From contig JANXSK010000141.1 of assembly GCA_025352695.1 (NCBI GenBank), positions 1 to 61,423 of the forward strand: 61,423 nucleotides of DNA, in the 5' to 3' direction. The notes beneath the pieces are model-generated. The model saw only the letters and a list, made by a program, of their open reading frames with translations, made no database searches and had not been told where the DNA came from. This document shows positions 19,427 to 28,351 of the stretch, piece by piece. The DNA comes from Ferruginibacter sp. (GTDB lineage Bacteria; Bacteroidota; Bacteroidia; Chitinophagales; Chitinophagaceae). The number at the start of each line of letters is the position of its first letter. Within the stretch, counting starts at the first letter, position 1. The position numbers were made by a program, and so were the translations under genes.

Positions 19427-20503
19427 TTATTTTAATGAATTACCGTACCCAACAATTAAAATAGACAATATAATTATTGCAATCCCAAAAATGATTGTAT
19501 GGGTAGTTTTTTTGCTTACATTTTTCCACTCTTTTAAAACCAGTCCCCACATATTGGCAACTAAAATTATAAAAGACATGTGTAAAATCCACGAACTTGG
19601 ACCGTTGCCTAATTTACTTTCACCCATACCATAAAAGAAAAACTGTAAAAACCACATGATGCCACCCAATGCACAAAGCAAATAGTTTTTTACAAGCGGT
19701 ATTTTTTTATTGCTATAATCACCAAAACTTTTATTACGAAAATTTAAAATAACACACCAAATAAAATTAGTCGTTAATCCACCCCAAAGTATCACAACAA
19801 ATATTACATTGTTGCGAAACAAAAATTCTCCCTGTCCCGGATTGGCCGCTTTCCAAAAATCGTTGGCCACAATTCCAAGGCTGTTACCTGCTTCAATACC
19901 AAAACTAAAACAAGCACTCAATACACCGCTAACAATTGCTACCAGCAAACCCAATCCAATTTTATATTCGCTGCCGCTACCATCCGTTTTTGCACCATGC
20001 ATATCTTTATCTTTCATAGCACCGGCTTTACCGCAAATGATGATGCCCACCACACAAACAGCCAGGCCTAACAATACTAGTTGTCCCCAGGAAGTGCCCA
20101 CCAAATCAGCAATGGTATCCTTACCTGCGGTTGGCGTAAAATAATAATAAATGGATGGAATAATGGCGCCAAACACAGAACACAATCCCAGTATAATGGA
20201 ACTGCCCAATGCAACGCCAAGGTAACGAACGCCCAAACCATACGTAAGCCCACCGATACCCCATAATAAACCCATGGTAAAAGTAGCACTCAACACTGTG
20301 CTGCTGGCATGTTTAATAATATCAGCAAATCCGGGAATGGTAAGCCACGCTGCAATAGGAGGCGCAATCAACCAGGAGAAAAGGCCACCCACAATCCAAA
20401 AACTTTCCCAACTCCAGCCCTTTACTTTTTTGTAGGGCATGTAAAAACTACCAGAGGCAAAGCCGCCAATAAAATGAAATATAATTCCGAGAATAACTTG
20501 CAT
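19427..20503 (-). CDS. rhaT: L-rhamnose/H+ symporter
   Basis: 358 residues from the ATG at 20503 (MQVILGIIFHFIGGFASGSFY); the longer frame to 20575 adds a tail that does not resemble RhaT. The start then aligns with E. coli RhaT, including FYMPYKKVKGWSWESFW. About ten membrane helices follow, with the cytoplasmic loop GKAGAMKDKDMHGAKTDGSG in the middle. It imports L-rhamnose and is the first gene of the eight-gene operon. A 20-bp motif shared with the GH78 gene lies 65 bp upstream of its start. Confidence 0.93.
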   Translation of the reverse strand: MQVILGIIFHFIGGFASGSFYMPYKKVKGWSWESFWIVGGLFSWLIAPPIAAWLTIPGFADIIKHASSTVLSATFTMGLLWGIGGLTYGLGVRYLGVALGSSIILGLCSVFGAIIPSIYYYFTPTAGKDTIADLVGTSWGQLVLLGLAVCVVGIIICGKAGAMKDKDMHGAKTDGSGSEYKIGLGLLVAIVSGVLSACFSFGIEAGNSLGIVANDFWKAANPGQGEFLFRNNVIFVVILWGGLTTNFIWCVILNFRNKSFGDYSNKKIPLVKNYLLCALGGIMWFLQFFFYGMGESKLGNGPSSWILHMSFIILVANMWGLVLKEWKNVSKKTTHTIIFGIAIIILSILIVGYGNSLK

Positions 20504-20567
20504 GTAGAAGTCGTTTAAATATAGCAGTAAACAATCTTTGGTAAAAATAAGGGAACAAATTTCTGAA

Positions 20568-20587
20568 ACTGTCATGTACTGTCATGA
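20568..20587 (-). promoter_or_regulatory. Candidate rhamnose-locus operator upstream of rhaT
   Basis: ACTGTCATGTACTGTCATGA: two direct 10-bp units (one helical turn apart), also a TCATG-6-CATGA inverted repeat. The start of rhaT is 65 bp away. A near-identical site lies at the same distance upstream of the GH78 gene. Confidence 0.65.
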
Positions 20588-20665
20588 AATGAATAATGTT
20601 TTTTTAAAGACTTAATTTCTATTCATTTTACGCCTATCATAACAAATTAAACCTTTTTTTATCTG

Positions 20666-20715
20666 GGCTAAGAAGCAACGTAGGAAATGCTTGCATCGCC
20701 CTCTTTTACTTTTTA
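20666..20715 (-). repeat. ~50-bp dispersed repeat, copy 2
   Basis: Diverged copy of 8274-8323. The minus strand reads KVKEGDASISYVAS and stop, matching the tail encoded by copy 1. It probably marks another remnant of the same lost gene. Confidence 0.6.
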
Positions 20716-20871
20716 AGCTATTGGAGGCACTCTTTAAATTTACAAGTTAGCCTAATAGAAGTTGATTAAAATACTTAGAAAGAATACTACAAAATATTCC
20801 AATCAAAAACAGTTCCGTTACTTTGTTGTCACTTAATTGAACGCCACTAAATATAAAACGATCGCTTTTTA

Positions 20872-21792
20872 TTATTGTTTAAAAGTTTTTGTTGTAATAT
20901 TAGCAATTACCAAACCACCAATAACCAGCAAGCCGCTTATTAAATGGATGGAGGTAAATTGTTCATCTAAAAACAATACTGCTTCGATGGTACTAAACAC
21001 CGGAATCAGGTTTCCAAACAAACCTGTTCCAGAAGCGCCAAGTTTTTGAATAGAAGCGTTCCAGCAAAAAAAAGCAATAATAGAATTACCTATTCCGAGG
21101 TATAAAATAATCACGATAATATGGGTGTTCCATTTTACAGGCGCACTGTGTAAGACTTCAAAAAGATAAAACGGGAAAAGACAAATAGTGCCCACGGTAA
21201 AAATGGTAAACAAAAATACCAATGGAGTGATAGCCGCTGGCTTTTTTCTTACCAAAATATTGTAGATAGCAAATGTAAAGGCACTGATAAGAATTAGTAC
21301 ATCGCCTTTACTAAATGTAAATTGGGCAAGCATTTTAAGGTTTCCATGGCTAAGCAAAAAAAGAATACCAATGATACAAATAACCATTCCAATAACACGG
21401 GATCTGCTAACTGTTTCCTTTAAAAATAATACAGCTAATATGGTAATAAAGACTGGAGCGGAAGTGGTGCCAATCAAAGCAAGGTTAATGGCAGATGTAT
21501 AATGGCCCGCAAGGTAAATAAATGTATTGAAAATGGTGACGCCGGTAAGTGCTGTCCAAAATATATATTGTTTATTTTGAAAGATGATTTTTTGCTCAAC
21601 TTTAAATTTTTTAAACGCAAATGGCGCAATACAAATGCATGCAAGGCTCCACCTGTAAAATGCCAGACTTACCGGCGGTATTTCCATAGAAATACCTTTT
21701 GCAATTACATAATTACCCGACCAGATAATGGTAGTAATCACCGCCAGTATAGCACCAGTGTAAAAGTTTTTTTGCGTTGCTGATAGTGGCAT
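20872..21792 (-). CDS. EamA/DMT-superfamily transporter
   Basis: 306 residues, ten predicted membrane helices as two EamA repeats, for example WSGNYVIAKGISMEIPPVSL in the first half and FFCWNASIQKLGASGTGLFG in the second. The family exports or imports small metabolites; the substrate cannot be read. It sits between the rhamnose operon and the GH78 gene on the same strand and may or may not belong to the rhamnose regulon; a terminator separates it from the GH78 gene and it has no shared operator. Confidence 0.87.
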   Translation of the reverse strand: MPLSATQKNFYTGAILAVITTIIWSGNYVIAKGISMEIPPVSLAFYRWSLACICIAPFAFKKFKVEQKIIFQNKQYIFWTALTGVTIFNTFIYLAGHYTSAINLALIGTTSAPVFITILAVLFLKETVSRSRVIGMVICIIGILFLLSHGNLKMLAQFTFSKGDVLILISAFTFAIYNILVRKKPAAITPLVFLFTIFTVGTICLFPFYLFEVLHSAPVKWNTHIIVIILYLGIGNSIIAFFCWNASIQKLGASGTGLFGNLIPVFSTIEAVLFLDEQFTSIHLISGLLVIGGLVIANITTKTFKQ

Positions 21793-21837
21793 TATTAGGT
21801 TATTAAAACAGTTAGTTGATAAGCAAGATACATAGAA

Positions 21838-21868
21838 AAAGCGCCAATGATTAAATCACCAGCGCTTT
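21838..21868 (-). terminator. Intrinsic terminator after the GH78 gene
   Basis: Hairpin AAAGCGC ... GCGCTTT with an inner TGATT/AATCA stem. Read on the minus strand it is followed by TTTTTC. It ends the rhamnosidase transcript before the EamA gene. Confidence 0.7.
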
Positions 21869-21911
21869 CGGTTTTAATTTTTTACTGTTTTATTTAATCT
21901 CTCTAAATCAT

Positions 21912-24617
21912 TTATTTAGCCACCGCAAAATGATATTTACCTGAACCCAATTGCAACACCACATAGCCATCCTCTGTTCCAGTTACCTTTATATCCGTTA
22001 GCAATGATAATGCCTTGCCACTTTCAGTAATGGATGCTGCATTTGCCGCAGGCACATAAATGGTAGCAGTAGTATTGGCAGGTATTTCAATATCCATCAA
22101 CAGCTTATCATTCTCAATTTTCCAGCCACTGCTAACAGTACCATAATAAGTTTGAAGCGATGCCGAAGCATTGGTAAAACCACCACCAGTATGCGGTTGA
22201 ATTTTGATGTGCTTATACCCTACTCCATCTTCGTAGGTATCAAGCCCAATCAGTTTACGATACATCCAATCTCCAATTGCACCGTAGGCATAGTGATTAA
22301 ATGAGTTCATACCCGGTGTTTGAAAACTGCTGTCAGGCTTCTGTCCATCCCATCTTTCCCAAATGGTAGTAGCTCCCATTTTTACAGGATATAGCCAGGA
22401 TGGATAATCTTCCTGGAGCAATAATTTAAAAGCAATATCTGTGTAACCAAATTTTGTTAATACATGGCAGAGATAAGGTGTTCCCAAAAAGCCCGTGGTT
22501 AAATGATTATTGTAGCTTTTTACATTTTCTGCCAGCCTTGCTGCGGCCTGTGCTCTTAAATTTTCGGGAAACATATCAAAATTCAGTGCCAGCACATAAG
22601 CCGTTTGTGTGCCGGAAATAAGGCGGCCATTGGGCGTGAGGTATTCTTTTAAAAAAGCATCTTTTATTTTTTGTAATAATGAAGTGTATAGGGCTTCATC
22701 AGCAGCATTGTTTAACACCTTTGCTGTGTTAATTACCAACTGCACTGAATGAGCATAAAAACACTGGGCTATTAAATATTTATCCGTTACAGCGGCCCTG
22801 CCATCATTGTCATCAGAGGGACGGTAAAAAAGCCAGTCACCAAAATGAAAGCCCGTATTCCACAAATTATTTTTGCTTTGATCGGTCATGTATTTAACCC
22901 ATGCCTTCATGCTGGGGTATTGGGTTTCCAATATTTTTTTATCCCCATACGCCAGGTACATATTCCAGGGAATGATAGTTGCCACATCTGCCCAGCCCGC
23001 TGACCCTCCGGCACCGGCACCCAATACATTTGGAATTACATGGGGTACTTTTCCATCAGCTTCCTGGTCTGCTGCTACATCTTTCATCCATTTCGAAAAG
23101 AAACTATTTACACCAAAATTAAAACTTGCCGTTCTTGAAAAAGCTTGTGCATCACCTGTCCAGCCAAGGCGTTCATCCCTTTGCGGACAATCGGTTGGTA
23201 CATCTAAAAAATTACCTCTTTGCCCCCACTGGATATTATGTTGCAATTGATTGATCAGTGCATTGGAAGAGGTGAACGTTCCGGTAGGCTTCATATCAGA
23301 ATACAGCGTGACTGCAGTAAAATTTTCCGGTTTCAATTCACCGGGGTAGCTGTCTATTTTAATGTAGCGAAAACCATAAAAAGTAAAATGTGGTTCAAAG
23401 GTTTCCTGGGCGCCGCCTTTTAAAGTATAGGTTGCAGTTGCTTTAGCGGCACGCAGATTTTCGGTATAAAAATTACCTGCTTTATCCAGTACCTCTGCAT
23501 GTTTTATAACGATTTTATCTCCGGCATTGCCATTGGCTTTTACCACTACCCAACCTACCAGGTTTTGTCCAAAGTCAAGCACTTTTTCACCGGCAGGTGT
23601 GGTAATAATTTTGATTGCGTTAAAAGTTTCATGCTTTCTTACGGGTTCATTTTCTGTAGCCACGAGGTTAGTAAAAACTGCTGCAGGCAATGTCACGCCT
23701 TTCCATCCTGCATCATTATACCCGGCATTTGACCAGCCATTTTTTTCCTCCCTTGCATCATAGTTTTCACCATGATAAATTTCAACCGCTTTAATAGCAC
23801 CGGTAGATGATTTCCAGCTTTCATCCGTAGTAATTGTTTGGGTAGTACCATCACTATAGGTAATAGCCAACTGTGCAAGCAGGCCAAGTTTTTTACCATA
23901 AATATTTTTATTATCTTCCCAGGCTAAGTAACCACGGTACCATCCGTTGCCCACCATGGCACCGATAACATTATTGCCATTAGCCAGCATACCTGTTACA
24001 TCATACACCTGGTATTGCAGGCGTTTGTTATAACTTGTCCAGCCGGGTGTTAAATAGGCATCGCCTACCTTTTTTCCATTAAGCTGTACTTCATAAATAC
24101 CATGTGAAGTGATGTATAAAGTAGCAGCCGCAATTTTTTTATCAACAATAAATTTATTACGAAATAAAATGGCTGGCCGGTTGATGGAATCTTCCGCAAA
24201 TCCTGCTTCTATCCACTTTGCTTTCCAGTCGGATACTTTCAGTAAAGCCGTCTGAAAAAATGCAGGGGCACTCCATGAAGATGACTTTCCGGTATTATCC
24301 CATACCTTTACTTTCCAGGTATATTTTTTACCGCTTTGTAATGCCGCACCTGCGTAGGCTACCTGCACCGACTGATTGCTGGTTACTTTATCGCTTTTCC
24401 ATACATCGGCCTTATCTGTAGCAACCACAATCTCATAGGCCGTTTGTGCAACATTTCTTTTATCGGTTAATAACTGCCAGCTAAAGCGGGGCTGCTGCAC
24501 ATCCAGCCCAATGGGGTTGATAAGATTTTCTGTTAATAAATGCTGAATTTTAACCTGTGCAAAACTAGTGAGTATACAAAGTTGCAGCAAGGCTGGCAAA
24601 AGTATTTTTTTCTTCAT
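21912..24617 (-). CDS. Alpha-L-rhamnosidase, GH78
   Basis: 901 residues with a signal peptide (ends TSFAQ, residue 21). Domains in order: Ig-like region with NPIGLDVQQPRFSWQL, the N-terminal sugar-binding domain (YITSHGIYEVQLNGKKVGD and LTPGWTSYNKRLQYQVYDVT), then the alpha/alpha barrel with the GH78 signature DCPQRDERLGWTGDAQAFS near residue 480, SNNLWNTGFHFGDWLF and ATTIWERWDG with catalytic acidic residues, and a C-terminal beta domain. It removes terminal L-rhamnose from plant glycans or rhamnosides in the periplasm or outside the cell, supplying the operon next door. The start is 74 bp from an operator-like motif shared with rhaT. Confidence 0.95.
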   Translation of the reverse strand: MKKKILLPALLQLCILTSFAQVKIQHLLTENLINPIGLDVQQPRFSWQLLTDKRNVAQTAYEIVVATDKADVWKSDKVTSNQSVQVAYAGAALQSGKKYTWKVKVWDNTGKSSSWSAPAFFQTALLKVSDWKAKWIEAGFAEDSINRPAILFRNKFIVDKKIAAATLYITSHGIYEVQLNGKKVGDAYLTPGWTSYNKRLQYQVYDVTGMLANGNNVIGAMVGNGWYRGYLAWEDNKNIYGKKLGLLAQLAITYSDGTTQTITTDESWKSSTGAIKAVEIYHGENYDAREEKNGWSNAGYNDAGWKGVTLPAAVFTNLVATENEPVRKHETFNAIKIITTPAGEKVLDFGQNLVGWVVVKANGNAGDKIVIKHAEVLDKAGNFYTENLRAAKATATYTLKGGAQETFEPHFTFYGFRYIKIDSYPGELKPENFTAVTLYSDMKPTGTFTSSNALINQLQHNIQWGQRGNFLDVPTDCPQRDERLGWTGDAQAFSRTASFNFGVNSFFSKWMKDVAADQEADGKVPHVIPNVLGAGAGGSAGWADVATIIPWNMYLAYGDKKILETQYPSMKAWVKYMTDQSKNNLWNTGFHFGDWLFYRPSDDNDGRAAVTDKYLIAQCFYAHSVQLVINTAKVLNNAADEALYTSLLQKIKDAFLKEYLTPNGRLISGTQTAYVLALNFDMFPENLRAQAAARLAENVKSYNNHLTTGFLGTPYLCHVLTKFGYTDIAFKLLLQEDYPSWLYPVKMGATTIWERWDGQKPDSSFQTPGMNSFNHYAYGAIGDWMYRKLIGLDTYEDGVGYKHIKIQPHTGGGFTNASASLQTYYGTVSSGWKIENDKLLMDIEIPANTTATIYVPAANAASITESGKALSLLTDIKVTGTEDGYVVLQLGSGKYHFAVAK

Positions 24618-24952
24618 AACAAAACTGATTGTAAAGTATTTAATAAATTATTTTTAAAAAAAGTTCAAAGTACTACAGAAATTTATGAAAACTATCATGT
24701 ACTATCCTGAATAGAAAAATATTTTTTTACGGTTGGAATAGTTATAAAAATTAAACCATCGGTGCAAATGATTTAACTTCATTTTCTTTAATTTAATACT
24801 TTATTATAGTAAGTTGTTTGTTTGTCAATATGTTTAAATACTTTTATTTTTTATTGATAATTTGCCATCAATGTTCATCATACATTTAACAACTTATTAA
24901 AACTAAACTGAATTTTTTAAATTATCAAACATCAAACCATCAATTTACAAAT
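24618..24952. other. Divergent promoter region, 335 bp
   Basis: Lies between the start of the minus-strand GH78 gene and the plus-strand SGNH esterase. It holds the candidate operator at 24691-24710; the rest is very AT-rich with no further structure seen. Confidence 0.6.
24691..24710 (-). promoter_or_regulatory. Candidate rhamnose-locus operator upstream of GH78
   Basis: ACTATCATGTACTATCCTGA, matching the rhaT upstream site at 17 of 20 positions, with the same 10-bp direct-repeat layout. It lies 74 bp before the GH78 start. Confidence 0.65.
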
Positions 24953-25780
24953 ATGAAAAAATTGGTTTTACTAATCGTTATTGCCTGTACAATCAGCAGT
25001 TTTTTTACACCAAAAAAAATCACTTGGGTTGCAATTGGAGATTCTATAACTTATTTGAATGAACATACAAATGAAACAGACAACCGCATTAGCAAAGGTT
25101 ATATGACGAGGGTTACAGATAAACTATCTAACATCAGTTACATTAACCAAGGCCACAATGGCTGGACATCTGGAGGAATTGCAGAGGAGATTGAAAAACT
25201 GGGACTTACCAAAGCTGATGTGTATTCTATTTTTCTTGGCACCAATGATTGGTGGCAAGGCAGGCCAATTGGTACAATAGCAGATTATAAAAACAATGCA
25301 GGCAACAGCACCGTTTTTGGCTCTTTTTGTATCATCATCAATAAACTACGACACCTTAATAAAGATGCTAAAATCATTTTGATAACACCAATGCAACGGG
25401 CAGATTTTGTTTATTTCGCAGATATGAAAAACAATGCCTATGGATCGTATAAAGATAAAAACGGACAATCATTGGCACAGTTTGCAGAAGCCATTAATGC
25501 AATTGGTAAAATAGAAAATTGTACAGTCATTGATCTTTACAATAAAAGTGGAATGACACTTAAGAACCTTGTGAAATATAAGCGCTTAAAAGATCCTGCA
25601 ACCGGGATGTATAAAAATTATCCTTATCCGGATTTTATTAATGTTCCTTTCAACCCATCTGCAGATGATTATCCTTACCCGATTGATGCTATTGACATGA
25701 CCTATGATGGCCTTCATCCCTCAGATAAAGGGAATGCAATTATTGCGGATATGATGGTAAAAGTGATGCGCCATTATTAA
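24953..25780 (+). CDS. SGNH/GDSL hydrolase, secreted esterase
   Basis: 275 residues with a short signal peptide (MKKLVLLIVIACTISSFF). Block I is WVAIGDSITYLN with nucleophile Ser31, block III is FLGTNDWW and block V is DGLHPSDKG with Asp252 and His255. The family deacetylates or deacylates sugars and lipids; beside a rhamnosidase it may act on acetylated rhamnose-containing polysaccharide such as rhamnogalacturonan, which is an inference from location. It is divergent from the GH78 gene and shares its upstream region. Confidence 0.85.
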   Translation: MKKLVLLIVIACTISSFFTPKKITWVAIGDSITYLNEHTNETDNRISKGYMTRVTDKLSNISYINQGHNGWTSGGIAEEIEKLGLTKADVYSIFLGTNDWWQGRPIGTIADYKNNAGNSTVFGSFCIIINKLRHLNKDAKIILITPMQRADFVYFADMKNNAYGSYKDKNGQSLAQFAEAINAIGKIENCTVIDLYNKSGMTLKNLVKYKRLKDPATGMYKNYPYPDFINVPFNPSADDYPYPIDAIDMTYDGLHPSDKGNAIIADMMVKVMRHY

Positions 25781-26024
25781 TTCAATTGTGTGTAAAATTT
25801 CCCATTTTTAAAGAAGTAGCTGTGTTAGCGAAGTAATGCCTTACTGATGAGGATTAGAGCATTGAGGTTACAGCAAAAAAATGCTAACTAGAATCACAAA
25901 ATGTAAACGTTTATTTATAAAATATTTAATGGCATTTGTTTGAGATATAAAATAAAAAAAACGAAATAAGCGACAACGTTATAAAACTGGCGTCCCCTAT
26001 TTCGTATTCGCTTATAGTTACTGC

Positions 26025-26912
26025 TTACTTCAGTTTACTCAACTGATCGTTATAATATTTTACCGTTTTAATTACTGAAGGCAGATTGCTTGGCAAATCT
26101 TCTGCGTCTCTTTCAATATAAATATGACCTTTGAAATTTTGTTTCTTTAATTCTGAAAAAATAGCAGGAAAGTCAACAACACCGGTACCTACAGGAACAT
26201 CCCTTAATGCAGGATCGTTAAAAGCTGCAATATCTTTTAAATGAATACCGATTATGTGACCTTTTAATTTTTTTATAGCTTCCAACGGATTGATACCAGA
26301 TTTTGGCCAATGGCCTAAATCTGCACAGGCACCAAAATTTGGATGTCCTTTAATTGCCAGTAAAACGGTATCCGGATTCCAGTAATGACTCATTCCTTTC
26401 CAATGTTCATGAATGGCAACCTTAACCCCATAAGCACTAGCAAGACTATCAATACTATCCCACATATTTAAAGGAGGCTCTGTTGTTACAAACTGTACAC
26501 CAAATTGTTTGGCAATTTCAAATTGCTTTTTCCAAGACAGCACTGTGGAATCACCATTGATATAAATGGATTCCATCTTCAAACCTTTCTTATTTATCAT
26601 TGCCTTTAATTTATCAATTCCGGCAAGAGAAAGTTGGCCTACAATCGTATCTTTTAATTCAGGCCCTGACTTATGAAAAGTATTGGGCTCAATATAAACA
26701 ACTCCTGCGCTATCCACTTTATCTAAAGACTCGGGGAAATTAAAAGTATGAAACGTCCAAAGCGCAATACCAAATTTCCAGTCTTTGGCTGGATCTATTA
26801 TTGAGATAGTACTGGTACTATCAGTATTTTCAGATACTGTTTTTTGCGAAGCATTATTACAGGCGGTAAAGAAGGTAATAAGGAGCAGGAAAGGCAAAAT
26901 ATTTTTTTTCAT
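26025..26912 (-). CDS. Sugar phosphate isomerase/epimerase-like TIM-barrel lipoprotein
   Basis: 295 residues. A lipoprotein signal (LLITFFTACNN, lipobox Cys18) precedes a xylose-isomerase-like TIM barrel: FGIALWTFHTFNF, VYIEPNTFHKSG, YGVKVAIHEHWKG, GACADLGHWPKSG, IGIHLKDIAAF and HIYIERDAED, which supply the usual Glu/Asp/His metal site. It is therefore probably anchored at the outer or inner membrane, unusual for an isomerase but common among secreted Bacteroidota relatives. It lies divergently from the GntR regulator. Substrate unknown, perhaps a keto or inosose sugar. Confidence 0.85.
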   Translation of the reverse strand: MKKNILPFLLLITFFTACNNASQKTVSENTDSTSTISIIDPAKDWKFGIALWTFHTFNFPESLDKVDSAGVVYIEPNTFHKSGPELKDTIVGQLSLAGIDKLKAMINKKGLKMESIYINGDSTVLSWKKQFEIAKQFGVQFVTTEPPLNMWDSIDSLASAYGVKVAIHEHWKGMSHYWNPDTVLLAIKGHPNFGACADLGHWPKSGINPLEAIKKLKGHIIGIHLKDIAAFNDPALRDVPVGTGVVDFPAIFSELKKQNFKGHIYIERDAEDLPSNLPSVIKTVKYYNDQLSKLK

Positions 26913-26956
26913 ATTTTATCATTTAAGTTTTTTAGATTACGAAGTTCTGTATTTCA

Positions 26957-26973
26957 TGTAATTATTTATTACA
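26957..26973. promoter_or_regulatory. Palindrome between isomerase-like and GntR genes
   Basis: TGTAATTATTTATTACA: 6-base arms, 5-base spacer. Candidate operator near the start of the minus-strand isomerase-like gene, overlapping a TCATGTA half-site that resembles part of the rhamnose motif. Low confidence. Confidence 0.3.
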
Positions 26974-26984
26974 AAATTTTATTG

Positions 26985-27017
26985 TTGTAAAAGGAATGTA
27001 CAATTTCCCTTTTACAA
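26985..27017. promoter_or_regulatory. Inverted repeat in the divergent GntR promoter region
   Basis: TTGTAAAAGG, 13-bp spacer, CCTTTTACAA: perfect 10-bp arms. It may bind the GntR regulator as an autoregulatory site, because such proteins are dimers and often sit beside their operator. It differs from the operator-like motif at rhaT and GH78. Confidence 0.4.
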
Positions 27018-27168
27018 TTAATGAACAGCATTCCTTTTCCCTGAAAAAATTTTTCTATTCTTGACTGAATCAATGCGTTATGATGACACCAATAAATAGT
27101 TGAAATGTCAATATTATTCAGCATCACCATAAAAAATTTACCTTGCGGATATTAATTTATATCCATCC

Positions 27169-28200
27169 ATGTCTTCAGAAAATATTTATAGTCTTATTTC
27201 CATTGATGAATATGCTGTAACTCCAAAATATGTACAGCTTACCAACTCGATTTTAAAAGCAATTGAAAAAGGAAATATTGAAAAAGGCTACCTGCTACCT
27301 TCTATTAACGATCTTAGTTTTGAACTCGACATTTCCCGTGATACCGCAGAAAAAGCCTACAAGCATTTAAAAAAAGCGGGCATCATTGGCTCTGTACCAG
27401 GCAAAGGATATTTTATCAGTAACACGGATGTAAAACAACCCATTAAAATATTTTTGCTCTTTAATAAACTAAGCACACACAAAAAAATTATGTACGATGC
27501 ATTTGTTGCCAATATTGGTAAGGATGTTGTAATTGATTTTTATATATACAATAATGACTTCTCTTTATTTAAAAAATTACTAGAGAACAAAAGAGATGAT
27601 TATACAAACTATGTTATCATTCCAGTTTTTTTAGAAGGTAGTGAAAAGGCTCAGGAAATAATCAATACCATACCTAAGGAAAAATTATTACTTCTTGATC
27701 AATTGTTACCTGGTATACACGGCAACTTTGCTGCTGTGTATGAAGATTTTGAAAAAGATATTTATGCTGCGCTGGAACAGATGGTAGAAAAATTGAGCCG
27801 GTACCAGACTATTAAAATAATTTTTCCTGCATACACGTATCACCCCAAACAAATTTTAGAAGGATTTTATCGTTTTTGCAATGAATATGCTTTTAATTAT
27901 GAAGTAATTGCAGATGTAAACAAAGTTATCATTTCCGAAGGTGAGGTTTTTATAAGTCTGTTGGAAAATGACCTTGTTCTGTTAATAGAAAAGATTATTG
28001 AAACAAAACTGGAAGTGGGCAAACAGGTAGGCGTAATTTCATATAATGAAACACCCCTCAAAAAAATTATACTCAATGGCATTACGACTATTTCCACAGA
28101 TTTTTATTTAATGGGGCAAAAAGCTGCAGAACTTATTCTGGCAAAATCTACCGAACACATTGCGACTCCTTTTCATTTAACACTGAGAGCCTCTTTATAA
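27169..28200 (+). CDS. GntR-type transcriptional regulator with substrate-binding-like C-terminus
   Basis: 343 residues. Residues ~15-85 are a GntR winged helix (PKYVQLTNSILKAIEKGNIE, YLLPSINDLSFELDISRDTAEKAYKHLKKAGII, SVPGKGYFI). The remaining ~250 residues resemble LacI/periplasmic-binding-protein folds used as sugar sensors in Bacteroidota regulators such as the fucose regulator FucR. It is the only intact DNA-binding regulator in or near the rhamnose genes, so it is the best candidate controller of rhaT and GH78. The effector is presumably rhamnose or a derivative; inferred. Confidence 0.88.
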   Translation: MSSENIYSLISIDEYAVTPKYVQLTNSILKAIEKGNIEKGYLLPSINDLSFELDISRDTAEKAYKHLKKAGIIGSVPGKGYFISNTDVKQPIKIFLLFNKLSTHKKIMYDAFVANIGKDVVIDFYIYNNDFSLFKKLLENKRDDYTNYVIIPVFLEGSEKAQEIINTIPKEKLLLLDQLLPGIHGNFAAVYEDFEKDIYAALEQMVEKLSRYQTIKIIFPAYTYHPKQILEGFYRFCNEYAFNYEVIADVNKVIISEGEVFISLLENDLVLLIEKIIETKLEVGKQVGVISYNETPLKKIILNGITTISTDFYLMGQKAAELILAKSTEHIATPFHLTLRASL

Positions 28201-28351
28201 AGCATGCTTTGGGTTTAAGCACTATTTAAGCGCAGCAAAATGGCTTTAATATTTAATATTACAAAGGCGTACAGTTTAACGCTCCCCTATTTAACAATGA
28301 AATTAGGGTTCTTATATCTTCTAAAATGAAAACAATTTTAAAAAACATCTA

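Larger units (their letters stand above)
20504..20871. other. Intergenic stretch, 368 bp, upstream of rhaT
   Basis: Holds the candidate operator at 20568-20587 and repeat copy 2 at 20666-20715. It also receives the 3' end of the minus-strand EamA gene. Otherwise nothing was recognised. Confidence 0.6.

Noticed and set aside
22888..23250. 120-codon plus-strand frame inside the GH78 gene
   Set aside because: Antisense to a well-supported glycoside hydrolase.
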